Shown in pieces: positions 8,601 through 16,839 of a stretch of 20,641 nt of DNA. The notes under the pieces are model-generated. The model was given only the letters and a program-made list of their open reading frames with translations, was not told the DNA's origin and searched no databases. The DNA lies in NCBI GenBank assembly GCA_000444245.1, contig ATSW01009049.1:1-20641 (forward strand). The letters run 5' to 3'. Numbering within the stretch: position 1 is the stretch's first letter; each line of letters opens with the position of its first letter. The translations under genes were made by a program, and so were the position numbers. Origin of the DNA: Botryllus schlosseri. Lineage: Eukaryota > Chordata > Ascidiacea > Stolidobranchia > Styelidae.

Positions 8601-10731
8601 AGCTATCTCACAACCTAGAAGTCAAATCCTGTGGTGTGTACGATGCCTTAAAATCTCGACGCAAAAGCATAATTTTAGAATATTATACAACACAGATACC
8701 AAAGGATAACGATCGAAGTTCTGTAGTTGTTGAAAATAAGACAAAATAAGGACGCAACTCGAAAACAAGGACATTTCTTAGAAATAAGGACAGTTGAGTT
8801 TTTTAAGACATGGCCCTTCAAAATGAGGACAAATATTGGAAATAATGACGGTATGGCAACCCTGGCTATAGCCTACTTCTTAAATATTGAATACGCATTT
8901 AAATAGCCCGAATCATTGTTTATATCCAACGCAGCAATCATGCAGATCTCAACATTAGCATGTCTGTCGCGAGGATATGGATGGATATCCGAATGATGCT
9001 ACTCCACCAAAGCGGTAGCGGTTCTGTCTAACAGATCGCCAGGAAGCCAGTACTGGTGTCTTATATTGACCAACTCACCTGTTGATGTTCGTTTTCCAAG
9101 TGAGTGCCATCGTCCAAGTTGTAATAATCTCCGACACGCACCAGATAGTGTGTTTCGTAATTCCTGTAAATAAGATGCGATCAATACTATCCAGTATAAT
9201 TCCATGGATGCACTGCGTTCTGTAAATAGGTACCAATTTATAGAGATCTATCGTGGTGGTACATATAAGAAGTGGTACATTCAACTCATATATCACTCAT
9301 ATGAAGACCTTTACGTAATGTAATCTGACAATCCGAAATGATGTCTTCATCTTAAATTTTCATGTAAACGAGTCGGTCACGACCATGACGCCTGTCACTG
9401 GATAACATGTAAAACTAACATTTATTGATATCACACTATTACCAAAGCAGTCTCGTAAGATATTGCTACCATCAATACCCGGGATGGAGACATTGTATTG
9501 CGGAGTGAAATGGAGGAAAATCCATAATTGTTATCGGATAAGCCTACCTTACTCGCTGAATGCAGTGTGCAGCAGTAAGAACCCAGCATTCTCTGATCAA
9601 CGTAGCGCCGCACACGTGATGCGTGTCAAGCCATTCATTTATTCGCACTTTTCGGATGGCTGCCTGCGAATAATCCGAGATTAAATGATGCTGACAAATT
9701 GACATTCCTATATGAAATATTAGTAGGTATACTTCGGGTACTGAGAAGCTTAAGGGTTTATGAAAGTAGTCGGTCTTGATACTCAAGTAGAAGTGAACAA
9801 AACGCCGTAAATTTTTGCCTAATTATAATTAGCATTAGAAATATCGGAAGAGTACTTATGTGAGTATAGTTTTGGTAGTAATAGATTTGGTCGAGGGGTC
9901 TCATCCTTTTAGCAATTAATTGGTGGTGACTTTTTACAGTTGCAAAATTTATTTTGCGACTAATCCAAAGTGACTAATGACAATGAAAATAGGTAGATCT
10001 TCGGAAATAAATTCAGCTACCGTGATACAGGATTTATTTTACGCGGTTTACATGGATATTTCCATCGAAAAGTGATGCAAACTAATCTCAAAACTATACT
10101 TCCTTACCTTCCAAAATCACAATACTCTCCTACCGGCCACATATGAGGCCATTAGTGCAAGGATGTGAGGGTCTCAATAATGGTCATTGAGTATACGATA
10201 CTTTGAAAATATCCAAGGACCTTTTCGTTGCGTTTGATACAAATCTACTCAAAAATAATAGGGTGTTCATCTGTCTATATTTGGACAAGGCATTTTGCGT
10301 AGCAGATATAATATAATAACCGACACAGTCGACTGTAACCCGTATTTCACCTCAGATAAGTCTGCATGTGGTCATGCCTTTACTGGTTGTGTTGGTTTGA
10401 GCTTCTGCAGTGTCTCATTGTAAATACCCTACGTCGTTGGTGAATGGGTTTATTTATCAGATTTACACCATGATCCAGGGTGGAGATCAGGCCATTGCTA
10501 CTTTCGGGAATCAGATTATACTTTCACGGGCGCTACGCGGCCATAAAATTTATCAATGCTCAACTTGCGGATATGTTATGTCCAGCGTCGTGTCATTGAT
10601 ATGTTAGCGTATACTCCAAGATCACACCTGCCAGGGATATTGTCCAGGCTTCGACTTCGAACCGCCGGCTATTCTTGTCGTGATCGCTTGTGCTATCTCG
10701 CTGAATCGTTTTCCACAGCTTCTCACGGCAA
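2400..10731 (-). CDS. Neurotrypsin-like secreted trypsin-type serine protease (multi-exon gene, 5' end missing)
   Basis: Seven minus-strand exons join in frame: 10731-10628, 9663-9548, 9163-9079, 7037-6922, 4159-4056, 3267-3155 and 2603-2400. All introns have GT..AG ends and all phases agree (842 nt in total). The product is the end of a propeptide followed by an S1 (chymotrypsin-fold) catalytic domain of about 260 residues, expected to be secreted and to cut after Arg/Lys. Counting from the Ile of IAGG, the triad is His48, Asp104 and Ser203, with specificity Asp197. Cysteines fit the usual S1 pairs, plus an extra pair (ECW with GSC) typical of tPA, HABP2, factor XII and neurotrypsin. The strings RVGDYY, CGATL and [15 protein letters not shown] look most like neurotrypsin (PRSS12). 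Introns after PWQ and near AAHC match the tPA layout as I recall it. No stop or frameshift interrupts it. Upstream exons were not found, so the full domain set is unknown. Orthology is inferred from motifs, not tested. Confidence 0.9.
3155..3267 (-). CDS. Protease exon: strand before the active site, ending MICAG
   Basis: The acceptor is ccttttttgtag, the donor CTGGG|GTAGGT. Translation runs [20 protein letters not shown], then [17 protein letters not shown]. The Cys of ERNC and that of MICAG form the usual S1 pair. Phase 1 in and phase 0 out join both neighbours. A 545-bp hAT element sits in the intron only about 70 bp from the acceptor. Confidence 0.9.
3337..3881. mobile_element. Non-autonomous hAT element, 545 bp, in a protease intron
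   Basis: The left end is CAGTGGCTCGTAAC. The right end read inward is CAGTGGTTTCCAAC. Flanks ctatagat (3329-3336) and gtatagac (3882-3889) share the core tataga, a decayed 8-bp duplication. It fills most of the intron between the 3155-3267 and 4056-4159 exons. No coding capacity was recognised. Confidence 0.7.
4056..4159 (-). CDS. Protease exon: PACLP to SGWGA
   Basis: The acceptor is ttcgattacag, the donor G|GTAAGT. It begins [20 protein letters not shown] and continues [19 protein letters not shown] holds the cysteine that links to the propeptide, and C.ISGWG is a conserved S1 strand. An alternative acceptor upstream (cttaccttag) would put the exon out of frame with the preceding one, so it was set aside. 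Confidence 0.9.
4160..5835. other. Protease intron sequence without a recognised feature
   Basis: Part of the 2.76-kb intron between the Asp exon and the PACLP exon. The short open frames (for example 4493-4681, 5666-5899) show no motif. A weak 'aaagtactcaagta' word at 4352-4366 may be another trace of the CAGAGGTGG repeat. Confidence 0.4.
5836..6665 (+). mobile_element. Non-autonomous hAT element, about 830 bp (family 1, copy 1)
   Basis: It starts CAGTGGTTCTCAGCC and ends GGAGAGCCACTA, with subterminal 'gcggaccccT' and 'cggggaccccc' blocks in inverted arrangement. It aligns by eye with 11162-12854 and 19283 onward: shared words include gataaacagcaacaaaatgac, gaaaatcg and gaagcgaaactgc. The flanks atacaggc and ctatggtc agree at only 4 of 8 bases, so the target duplication is decayed or mis-set. 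It lies in the 4160-6921 protease intron. Confidence 0.75.
6922..7037 (-). CDS. Protease exon: catalytic aspartate
   Basis: The acceptor is ttcttgatttcaag and the donor ACAAG|GTACGT. It reads [20 protein letters not shown], then [18 protein letters not shown]. Asp of HDIAL (codon 6972-6974) is the triad aspartate. GSC holds the partner of the extra cysteine in ECW. The frame stays open upstream of the acceptor as far as about 7091, but the shorter exon is preferred because it joins the 9079-9163 exon in phase 0. Confidence 0.9.
7038..7545. other. Protease intron, left of the hAT relic
   Basis: Part of the 2-kb intron between 6922-7037 and 9079-9163. An open frame continues on the minus strand to about 7091, but this looks like unspliced read-through. 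Nothing else is seen. Confidence 0.4.
7546..8864 (-). mobile_element. Decayed hAT transposon with transposase remnant, 1.3 kb
   Basis: The left end is CAGGGTTTCCAT and the right end read inward CAGGGTTGCCAT. Flanks gctatact (7538-7545) and gctatagc (8865-8872) agree at 6 of 8 bases. On the minus strand it holds pieces of a transposase (see 7600-8338). At 1.3 kb it is shorter than an intact autonomous hAT, so it is internally deleted as well as decayed. It sits in the protease intron 7038-9078. Confidence 0.75.
7600..8338 (-). pseudogene. Broken hAT-family transposase
   Basis: A Met at 8338-8336 begins [11 protein letters not shown] and then a stop follows. A second frame from about 8292 to 8123 carries C..N..N.C and TPKHKKC, like a decayed BED-type zinc finger. 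A third frame (8133-7756) contains [20 protein letters not shown], then [16 protein letters not shown] and [14 protein letters not shown]. The last matches the FF...DASN...K(L)FP block I know from hAT-like transposases, where a catalytic Asp sits. The frame shifts again after this block. At least one early stop and two shifts make it non-functional. The exact hAT subgroup is not resolved. Confidence 0.65.
9079..9163 (-). CDS. Protease exon: RVGDYY loop segment
   Basis: The acceptor is ttatttacag and the donor CAACAG|GTGAGT, both strong. In phase with its neighbours it reads [19 protein letters not shown] and then THLENEHQQ. The RVGDY string follows the active-site His exon at the same place as in neurotrypsin, and supplies the strand that would otherwise be missing between the His and Asp exons. 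It is 85 nt long and was recognised only by splice sites plus family pattern. Confidence 0.85.
9548..9663 (-). CDS. Protease exon: catalytic histidine
   Basis: The acceptor is attattcgcag and the donor AG|GTAGGC. Translation begins [11 protein letters not shown] and contains [20 protein letters not shown], the S1 family signature around the active-site His (codon at 9565-9567). The cysteine in ECW is the one that forms an extra disulfide in the tPA/HABP2/neurotrypsin group. A second possible donor five bases earlier (CGA|GTAAGG) was set aside, because only the chosen one gives phase 2, which the next exon needs. Confidence 0.9.
9761..9794. repeat. Fragment related to the 673-827 repeat
   Basis: The words GAAAGTAGTC and ACTCAAGTAGAAGT match the minus strand of the 673-827 terminus in the same order. 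It is a short decayed piece inside the protease intron 9664-10627. Confidence 0.35.
9796..10627. other. Protease intron without a recognised feature
   Basis: Rest of the 964-bp intron between the activation-site exon and the His exon. A minus-strand EYC string with a good donor near 10107 was examined and not accepted. Confidence 0.4.
10628..10731 (-). CDS. Protease exon: disulfide-link cysteine, activation cleavage site and start of catalytic domain
   Basis: The acceptor ends in tttcctttcag and the donor is CAG|GTGTGA. The exon reads AVRSCGKRF, then a short linker, then [24 protein letters not shown] carries the cysteine that in this family pairs with the PACLP cysteine and keeps the propeptide attached after activation. 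Cleavage after Arg would free the Ile N-terminus. Ile-Ala-Gly-Gly replaces the usual Ile-Val-Gly-Gly. The exon starts with two bases that finish a codon (phase 1 intron) and ends in phase 0. Phase 1 is the usual boundary for shuffled extracellular modules, so a module is expected upstream. Confidence 0.9.
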
Positions 10732-11161
10732 CTGAAAGGAAATCGCTTGTATATGAATGCTGTAACAAGGATTCACAAATGTGAAAGCCCATCCTTTATG
10801 ACCGCGTCAATATTGAGTACTATTGGTATTGGTTATTGCTAGGGATGGTGTGAACGTGAGGCTCACGTTCGCGTCCTGTGTGTGAACCTCAGAAATTTAG
10901 AGGTTCAAGATCATAAACGAACCTTGGTAGGCTCTGCACTGTGAACCATTTTCATATATCGCAATTTTTACTTCAATATAACATCTTTATATGAAATTTA
11001 TGGCATTTCAACTACTGGTCGCGCTATGCATGGCGCTGGCAGCTTAGAAAATCACACTAAACGAGCAATCAAGTATGCACCTTGACAATCTCAGAAATGT
11101 TACTTGTTTTGTTCAAAAGTTTGCTCCAAATATCCAACTTTCCGTTTGCTAATATTTAGTG

Positions 11162-12854
11162 CAGTGGTTCTCAACCTTTTTGTCTTCGTGGACCCCTTTT
11201 GTACCGTGACGGACCTCGCGGACTCCCTCAAGTTTTAGTTCAAATCTAGCTCAATTATCGTGTAATCGTCATTTGTCTCGTGCGAATATTAACTCAAGGC
11301 TAGTGATAAACAGCAACAAAATGACCCTTCTTGAAACTTTTATCATCTCGAAGGGACTTCTGCAGCTGTATTTCTTATTTCTTGAAATATATGAGATCGT
11401 GTCTTGAAAATTCATGCCTTCGATTTGATATGAACTAGTGCCGAAAATCCATTTCCACAAAGGTCGTTGACGCCGAATGTAATATTACCGCCCGACGCTT
11501 CCGACAACACCGTTCAGCACGATCGCAACATTTATGGCACCAACATTGCGAAACAGATTTTTCAATGAAGGTATCACTTCCAGAATTGTCATTTCTATAT
11601 AGCAGCTCATCTTCAACCTACTCTTGAATAGTGGTTATGCATATCAAAGGAGAAAATGAATGATGAGGTTTTAATCCCTTTCTTCAAGACAGACTAGAAA
11701 AAATTATTTTTCTAAACCTCAACAAAACTTCTTTAAACATCAATATGTCTGTATTAGTAGTCTATTAGCAACTTAGAAATCAGAATGAGTTTACAACAGG
11801 ATTGTCAAACATACGGCCCGCCAGGCGATTTATCCGGCCCGCGATGCCATTCCGAGTAAACTGAAAAATGTTTGTATTATCCAGCTCATTTGTCACAAAT
11901 GTTGATTTGTTTGGAAGAAAATACTTCCGTTCAGCATTCTCCGAATACAGCAAATGTCGTGTCTGTTCGTAGGTCACATTATATTCACCAGGCTACGGTG
12001 TTTCAGTTTCACACTTGTTACCACTATAGCGGTGGTTCTCAACCTGCAACAATAACGAAAAGGCAAAAAAGTTCACACTGAGTTTAGTATTATGGAATAA
12101 TGTGTCAAAAAGTAGTTATTCACACAAGCGAGAACGACAATGCCGGACCGTTATATGACATCTACATGGATAATATAATATTTACACAAAAATATAGCTC
12201 AAATATTAGGGCATGGTCGCGCTGCTGTATCATTTCTGACTCAAAGGTTCCCGGAATCTAGAGAAACCTGAATCGTGATTTAATAAGAATACAACAAATG
12301 TAAAAGTCCACGTTTACAGTTTAATATTTTGTATATTCCTCACAACGCATACACGCGGCTAGCGCCAGATTACGACTTAAGCAAAGGGAGCATAGAAAAA
12401 AGTGAACATGTATCGTCGTTACCGCCGCTGTTTTAGCAGCGGTTCAGGAGTGTATACAATGCGCTTGTTCGCGAATAGAGGTGTTGCTACTTGCTAGAAT
12501 AAAGCCCCTATGATCAGTGATACAATAATAATATACTATTATCTATATATGCTTGGTAATAAGCGGTTCAAGTGAAAAGCAAGGCGTGCGGCCCGCGAGC
12601 ATTTGGTTTGAAGGTTTGAATCCGGCCCGCGACGCAATTTGAGTTTGTCACTCCTGGTTTACACAGTAGGATATTTAATCTCATACGGTCATTCTGTTGA
12701 TGTGCTTACTGAAGCATTATCAGTTTGAAGCGAAACTGCTTCGTGTTTTCCTTAATTTAAAAAAGTTACAAATTCGTTTCCAATCATTTTGCACATTTAG
12801 AGGTCTCGCGGACCCCCTGAAAATGATTCGTGGACCCCTGGTTGAGAACCACTG
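11162..12854 (+). mobile_element. Non-autonomous hAT element (family 1, copy 2), nested and itself interrupted
   Basis: It starts CAGTGGTTCTCAACC and ends GGTTGAGAACCACTG, a near-perfect inverted pair. The 8-bp duplication atttagtg is exact (11154-11161 and 12855-12862). Without the inner insertion it is about 825 bp, matching copy 1. It is inserted in family 2 copy 1. Confidence 0.9.
11797..12656. mobile_element. Innermost hAT element, 860 bp, with GGCCCGC-rich ends (family 3, copy 1)
   Basis: The left end is CAGGATTGTCAAAC and the right end read inward CAGGAGTGACAAAC. Flanks gtttacaa (11789-11796) and gtttacac (12657-12664) agree at 7 of 8. Subterminal 'cggcccgcgatgcc' blocks lie near both ends. 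No coding region was recognised. Confidence 0.85.
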
Positions 12855-13520
12855 ATTTAGTGAGTATCTGCTATGAGCTTGACCCGCAATCACACAACAC
12901 CAAGAGCGAAATATACACTACATGTAGTCAGCAAATGATGCTTATTCAACCAATCGATGAAATTGATATCGTTGTTTGATGTAAAAAATGTAGCAGACGT
13001 ACAGGCTCAATCTTTACTTCACATGGTTATTGTATCATAAAAACCAAATTCGTGCGATTGGGGCGTTGGCTACTGCAGTATAACTTGTTAATGGGGTAAT
13101 ATCGGTAGCAAATATAAAAACCTGTTTTACGCTCTGCTCAATATCAACGTGGCAATACTAAGACACCGAATACATTGTCCGGTCTGGCCTAGACCAGGCG
13201 TAGGCTTATACTCCCTTGTAAGCCCCCGTCGAAATTGTTAGCAAAGCAACGAAAGGTATTGATTTTATGGGATTAATATAACATATCGTTTTCTCAGTTG
13301 ATACATTTAGCGACGTTTAAAACGTCAACATGTACTTCAGCATTGTGGCATTATGTGGCCTGAGTTGTCGCTACATATCGTTCACATTAATGTAGGCTAT
13401 CACTTCACTGAAATGTAGGGTTGGAATTAGCAATTTAACGTCACGTGGCGTCATGAGGTTTACATCTGCGTTCACACGAACCTGAACCTTTCAGAGGTTC
13501 ATACCATCCCTAGTTATTGG

Positions 13521-14209
13521 TATCGTTTAGTGGACACACATGGTGGACACCAGATCACATCATATCACTTGCTATCTTAAGTGTGAATATGAGGTAGCAA
13601 AGTAAGCTGTCTGAAAACAGTTGTTGTATCTTCAATAATCTACACTCAAAAGGCATCGTAAAGTCTTCCACACAAACGCTTCAACAGTTGTATTGTAAAG
13701 ATGGATTGAAAATGTTATTGCTTTAAAGTGGCGCTTGGACTATATTAGACGTACAAATAGGCCGAGTTGGTGAAACAGCAAATTGCCTTCGGTCTGCATC
13801 TAAGCCTTGGGAAATTGACACGCTGATGGCCGCCGAGTTGTGCTACATTTTTGTGATCCGTACGAATTGTGAAATTTGTTGTGGTGAAAATTGTGAAAGA
13901 CAACTAAATAAGTCAGTAACTGTTGCATTTCGTATGAAAGTAATTGAAAACTAAAGATCGGAAAGCATTTATTGTCCGATACATTTTGATCTGGCAGGGC
14001 TATAAGAAAACTATGCATATATCTCAATAAGAATTGAGGTATTTGTGTCGTGTTCATGGGAATGTAAAATATGATACCGGAAGGTAGCGATGGCCTGATT
14101 TGCAGTCTACGCCACAGTATAAAACTGGACAAATACACTTATTGCCCAACCATTTATATACAGTGTAGGCTTTCCCAATGGAGCGGCAGCTGTCGAAGCC
14201 ATAGAAAGG
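13521..14209. other. No gene recognised
   Basis: Minus-strand open frames (for example 13800-14138) have no recognisable domain. Upstream protease modules would be expected in this direction, but none was seen. Confidence 0.4.
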
Positions 14210-14601
14210 AACCTCACATCGCTTGTTATGCGTGTAATACAAAATCGGTACACATACAGATATGCCAGATAGGTGCAGTGTGCGTGCCTTGTTCTAACGG
14301 GATAAAGGACACGACGAAGTTTATTTTTGTCCTCGATGTGTTTTTGAGGCATATACACCGACTCATGATACACATACACAGGATCAGTGCATATGCATAC
14401 CATGAGTGCATGATGTGCATATGCCGCCGGACAAGGAAGTGCAGACATAGCCTTTTACGGCTTTTTAAAGTCATGCACCACCCCTCCATGCTATCCCAGT
14501 AATGCATGAGCGCCAAGCGGAGAGGTCTTTGGTCTGACTCGGCCGGGAATCGAGCCCACGACCTACCGATCAAGAAGCCGGACGCTTCTTGATCGGTAGG
14601 T
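14210..14601 (-). repeat. tRNA-derived SINE-like repeat
   Basis: Read on the minus strand it has GGTCGTGGGCTCGATTCCCG, which contains a good match to the RNA polymerase III B box (GGTTCGANTCC) at 14557-14545. It is preceded by tRNA-like GCGTCCGGCTTCTTGATCGG. A non-tRNA body follows toward lower coordinates; its far end is not defined and the value given is a guess. The tRNA 5' half is missing and is replaced by an inverted copy of the anticodon-arm region (hairpin 14561-14601). Confidence 0.5.
14561..14601. repeat. Perfect 18-bp inverted repeat with 5-nt loop
   Basis: The left arm ACCTACCGATCAAGAAGC (14561-14578) and right arm GCTTCTTGATCGGTAGGT (14584-14601) are exact reverse complements around a CGGAC loop. 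The right-arm partner on the minus strand is the tRNA-like head of the SINE, so this looks like a fold-back duplication made during insertion. Confidence 0.75.
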
Positions 14602-14768
14602 AATCCTAGTTTCATGCAATTACTAAACAGCAGCTGACTTACAAAAGGGATGTTTGGGATAGGTAGGGATGCAGCAGGATGCTCGTCTGACTTAAGCTCA
14701 TTATGCCGATTACTGTGTGCAGAGCCGTGAGTGACGATCCCGTGAACAAACCGAACGATCGGGTGAAG

Positions 14769-16542
14769 CTGAAAGGTATTATCTTTATAGAAATCATTAC
14801 CAGGGTCAGTAACGGATTGCTCTTAGTTTCGGGGGTACTCAAGCAGACTTTGTCTACATACACTACATAGGCCTACTCATTTGCAGGCGTTGTTAATTTT
14901 GGCATTTCGGAAACACAATGCCAAAACGGGCACAATTATTTTTTTGAAATTGCCAAAAATATGGATTCTTTAAAATATGAAATTTTAATAAAGTTTTTGA
15001 TAAAAATGTCAACCGGAATTGATAGGAGTTCGCATGATGCAAGAAACCAAGTGTGTAAAGCATAATTCTTGAATTATAGGCTCCGTGAATCCTTCGGGGG
15101 TCCGCAGACTACTATCCAAGGGTTCCATGGAAGGAAAATGCAAAGGTCAAAAAGTTCAGTGAATAATTTTGGATTTGCGAACAATCTGAGGATTGATCAA
15201 TCCAGCGATTAGGATAGAGGTGATATCCAGCGAATAGGAAGTAGATGATCTCTGCACGCAAAAGTAGTTATCGGCATTTTGGAATCTGTGACATAAGGCC
15301 CTAATTTTTAAATTTAGCGCAATTACTAGGCATTTGCCTGTTGCATATCCTCAATTGCTAATACATTNTGTTACATCATGTTGCCGCCACGCGCGACCAA
15401 GACTGCATTAAGCTCAATGTGCGTATTCAAAATTACATTCCTCTTAAACTTGCAATTGAAAACTGTCTGCATGTTCATTGTTAAAAAAACTGATAGATTG
15501 CGCCACGTCTTCCAATAGGGACATAGTTCGGTTAATGAACAGACATGGCGCAAAAGGCCCCAGATCTATACGTACAATGAATACATATATACATTCATTC
15601 CTTCCTAGTTTTTCATAGCGGATGGATAATTTTTCATATTATATTGATTTATTAAACTCGCTCATTATTTCTAACCCTTGATTAATTAGTGAAGGCTGCG
15701 ATACAAATGTGTCAGAAACCCTTTTCAATTGTTATCATACACATTGTGACCTTGGTGAATGCCGGTAATTTATCACGCATAGTGAATCGACTATTGAGAC
15801 TAGATATTGCAGAGGCACTGGGTGTAGTAACGGGTAAAATTGTTCTCCAACAGCGTTTTCAATTCGGGTTAAAATCTTGCTGTTTGTTGGCTCAGTGAGC
15901 ATACTGTACGTTTTGTGACTTATGTTTCATAAGAAAGACCAAACTGGTTAATTTGAGTCAATAGATATGAATTCATGACGATGCCAGAATTGCCAGAAAT
16001 AAAATCTAAAAAGTGCCAAAATAAGCAATTTTTGTTATTTTTGGCATATGGCTAAAATAACACGCTCTGCTCATTTGGGTGTATTAACGAAAACTGAACA
16101 GGTAAGACTATTTACTTTCTACAATTTGAATTTTTAAAAGTGGAAAGCACTCTTGGGATTAGTATGGATCGTTTTTATGAATTACATTGTCACAAGATCG
16201 CGTATTACCCGTATTAGCCGTATTACCCGCATCACGATAAACGAAAATATATTTAAGGATCCCACCTGTTTACAGTGTCATTATTCCTTTTGTGTTAATC
16301 ACGATTATAAGTCTTTTAAATTCTAAAGTAACCATAACACTCCATTAACTGCTGATAGTATGCGGTCCCTCCACCAAAAAATAATTGCTTGAGAAGTTTT
16401 TAGTGCTATCATATTCTATTTCTACATGAAGCAGTTTTCAATATCTTGGAAATTGCTACCTCTTTCTTGAATTGGAATTTCCGATATCCCTCTACGTCTA
16501 GAACTGCGTAGCAAGGCTGATTACTTGTATCACCTCTGGACA
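14769..16542. other. Region between the two loci, no gene recognised
   Basis: The ends near 14891 (gttaattttggcat) and 16058-16072 (atggctaaaataac) are roughly inverted and could bound an old element, but this is weak. A 'ggggtccgcagac' word near 15098 resembles a hAT subterminal block. A short tandem of 'cgtattac' words lies at about 16200-16230. Confidence 0.3.
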
Positions 16543-16631
16543 TTACAACGCTCGAGATGCTGATTCTTGATGAATACACAATAAAGAAAAGGATTGGAAA
16601 TACCACCACGCACCGAGCACGCCAAACGGAC
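16543..16631 (-). CDS. Possible terminal exon of the galectin-like gene
   Basis: After a 73-bp candidate intron (gtgagt..tttcag), a frame in the correct phase reads PFGVLGAWWYFQSFSLLC, then IHQESASRAL and stop (TAA at 16545-16543). This would end the galectin-like protein at about 175 residues, a normal single-domain size. Nothing in these residues is conserved galectin sequence, so support is only phase and splice sites. Confidence 0.3.
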
Positions 16632-16704
16632 CTGAAACCGTGCTTTTCACAACTTTCGTGTAGCAGCGAACAGTCAACTTGCAAACAACAGTGATATAAC
16701 TCAC

Positions 16705-16839
16705 GTGGCACAAATCGCTTCGTGGTTATGGCCGAGAAATCACCGGACATTGTTCGGATATTGTTGATCGCGCCAACATCGACTGGTGCTGTGAAGATGT
16801 TGTGGATCCGGTCGTTTACCTTTATCTTTACCACGAACC
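16705..16839 (-). CDS. Galectin-like exon 3 (C-terminal strands)
   Basis: The acceptor is ttgcaaaaacag and the donor CCAC|GTGAGT, a near-consensus site. It reads FVVKIKVNDRIHNIFTAP, then VDVGAINNIRTMSGDFSAI and TTKRFVP. The order F.+I.VN..H, AIN.(I/L) and GD is that of the last galectin strands. The exon is phase 1 at both ends. The frame stays open past the donor for about another 100 codons with no recognisable domain. Confidence 0.6.

Larger units (their letters stand above)
10840..13512 (+). mobile_element. TAGGGATGG-type TIR element (family 2, copy 1), split by a nested insertion
   Basis: The left end is TAGGGATGGTGTGAAC; the right end read inward is TAGGGATGGTATGAAC. Flanks gttattgc (10832-10839) and gttattgg (13513-13520) form an 8-bp duplication with one mismatch. 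Without the inserted hAT (11162-12854 plus its duplication) it is about 970 bp, close to the 960-bp copy at 18136-19095. No coding region was recognised. An 8-bp duplication suggests hAT. Confidence 0.8.

Noticed and set aside
10107-10170. Minus-strand GEYCDFGR string with a strong donor, resembling the end of a kringle.
   Set aside because: It lies downstream of the activation-site exon, inside the protease intron, has an upstream stop and no acceptor in the right place.
13800-14502. Several overlapping open frames of 110-143 codons on both strands.
   Set aside because: None shows a domain or splice context; they overlap the SINE-like repeat and each other.
14643-14768. Minus-strand 42-codon open stretch between a good acceptor (taatacctttcag) and donor (CCCTTTT|GTAAGT), reading LHPIVRFVHGIVTHGSAHS and on.
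   Set aside because: It is phase 0 at both ends, so it cannot join the phase 1 start of the protease exon at 10731 or the phase 1 end at 16705, and it shows no domain motif. It is probably chance.
14891-16072. Possible 1.2-kb element with rough inverted ends gttaattttggcat / atggctaaaataac.
   Set aside because: The ends match poorly, low-complexity AT content makes chance likely, and no target duplication was found.
16409-16704. Open frame continuing about 100 codons past the donor of galectin-like exon 3, with cysteines and a hydrophobic run (CVVVFPILFFIVYS).
   Set aside because: A strong GTGAGT donor interrupts it and no recognisable domain follows; read-through is possible but unsupported.
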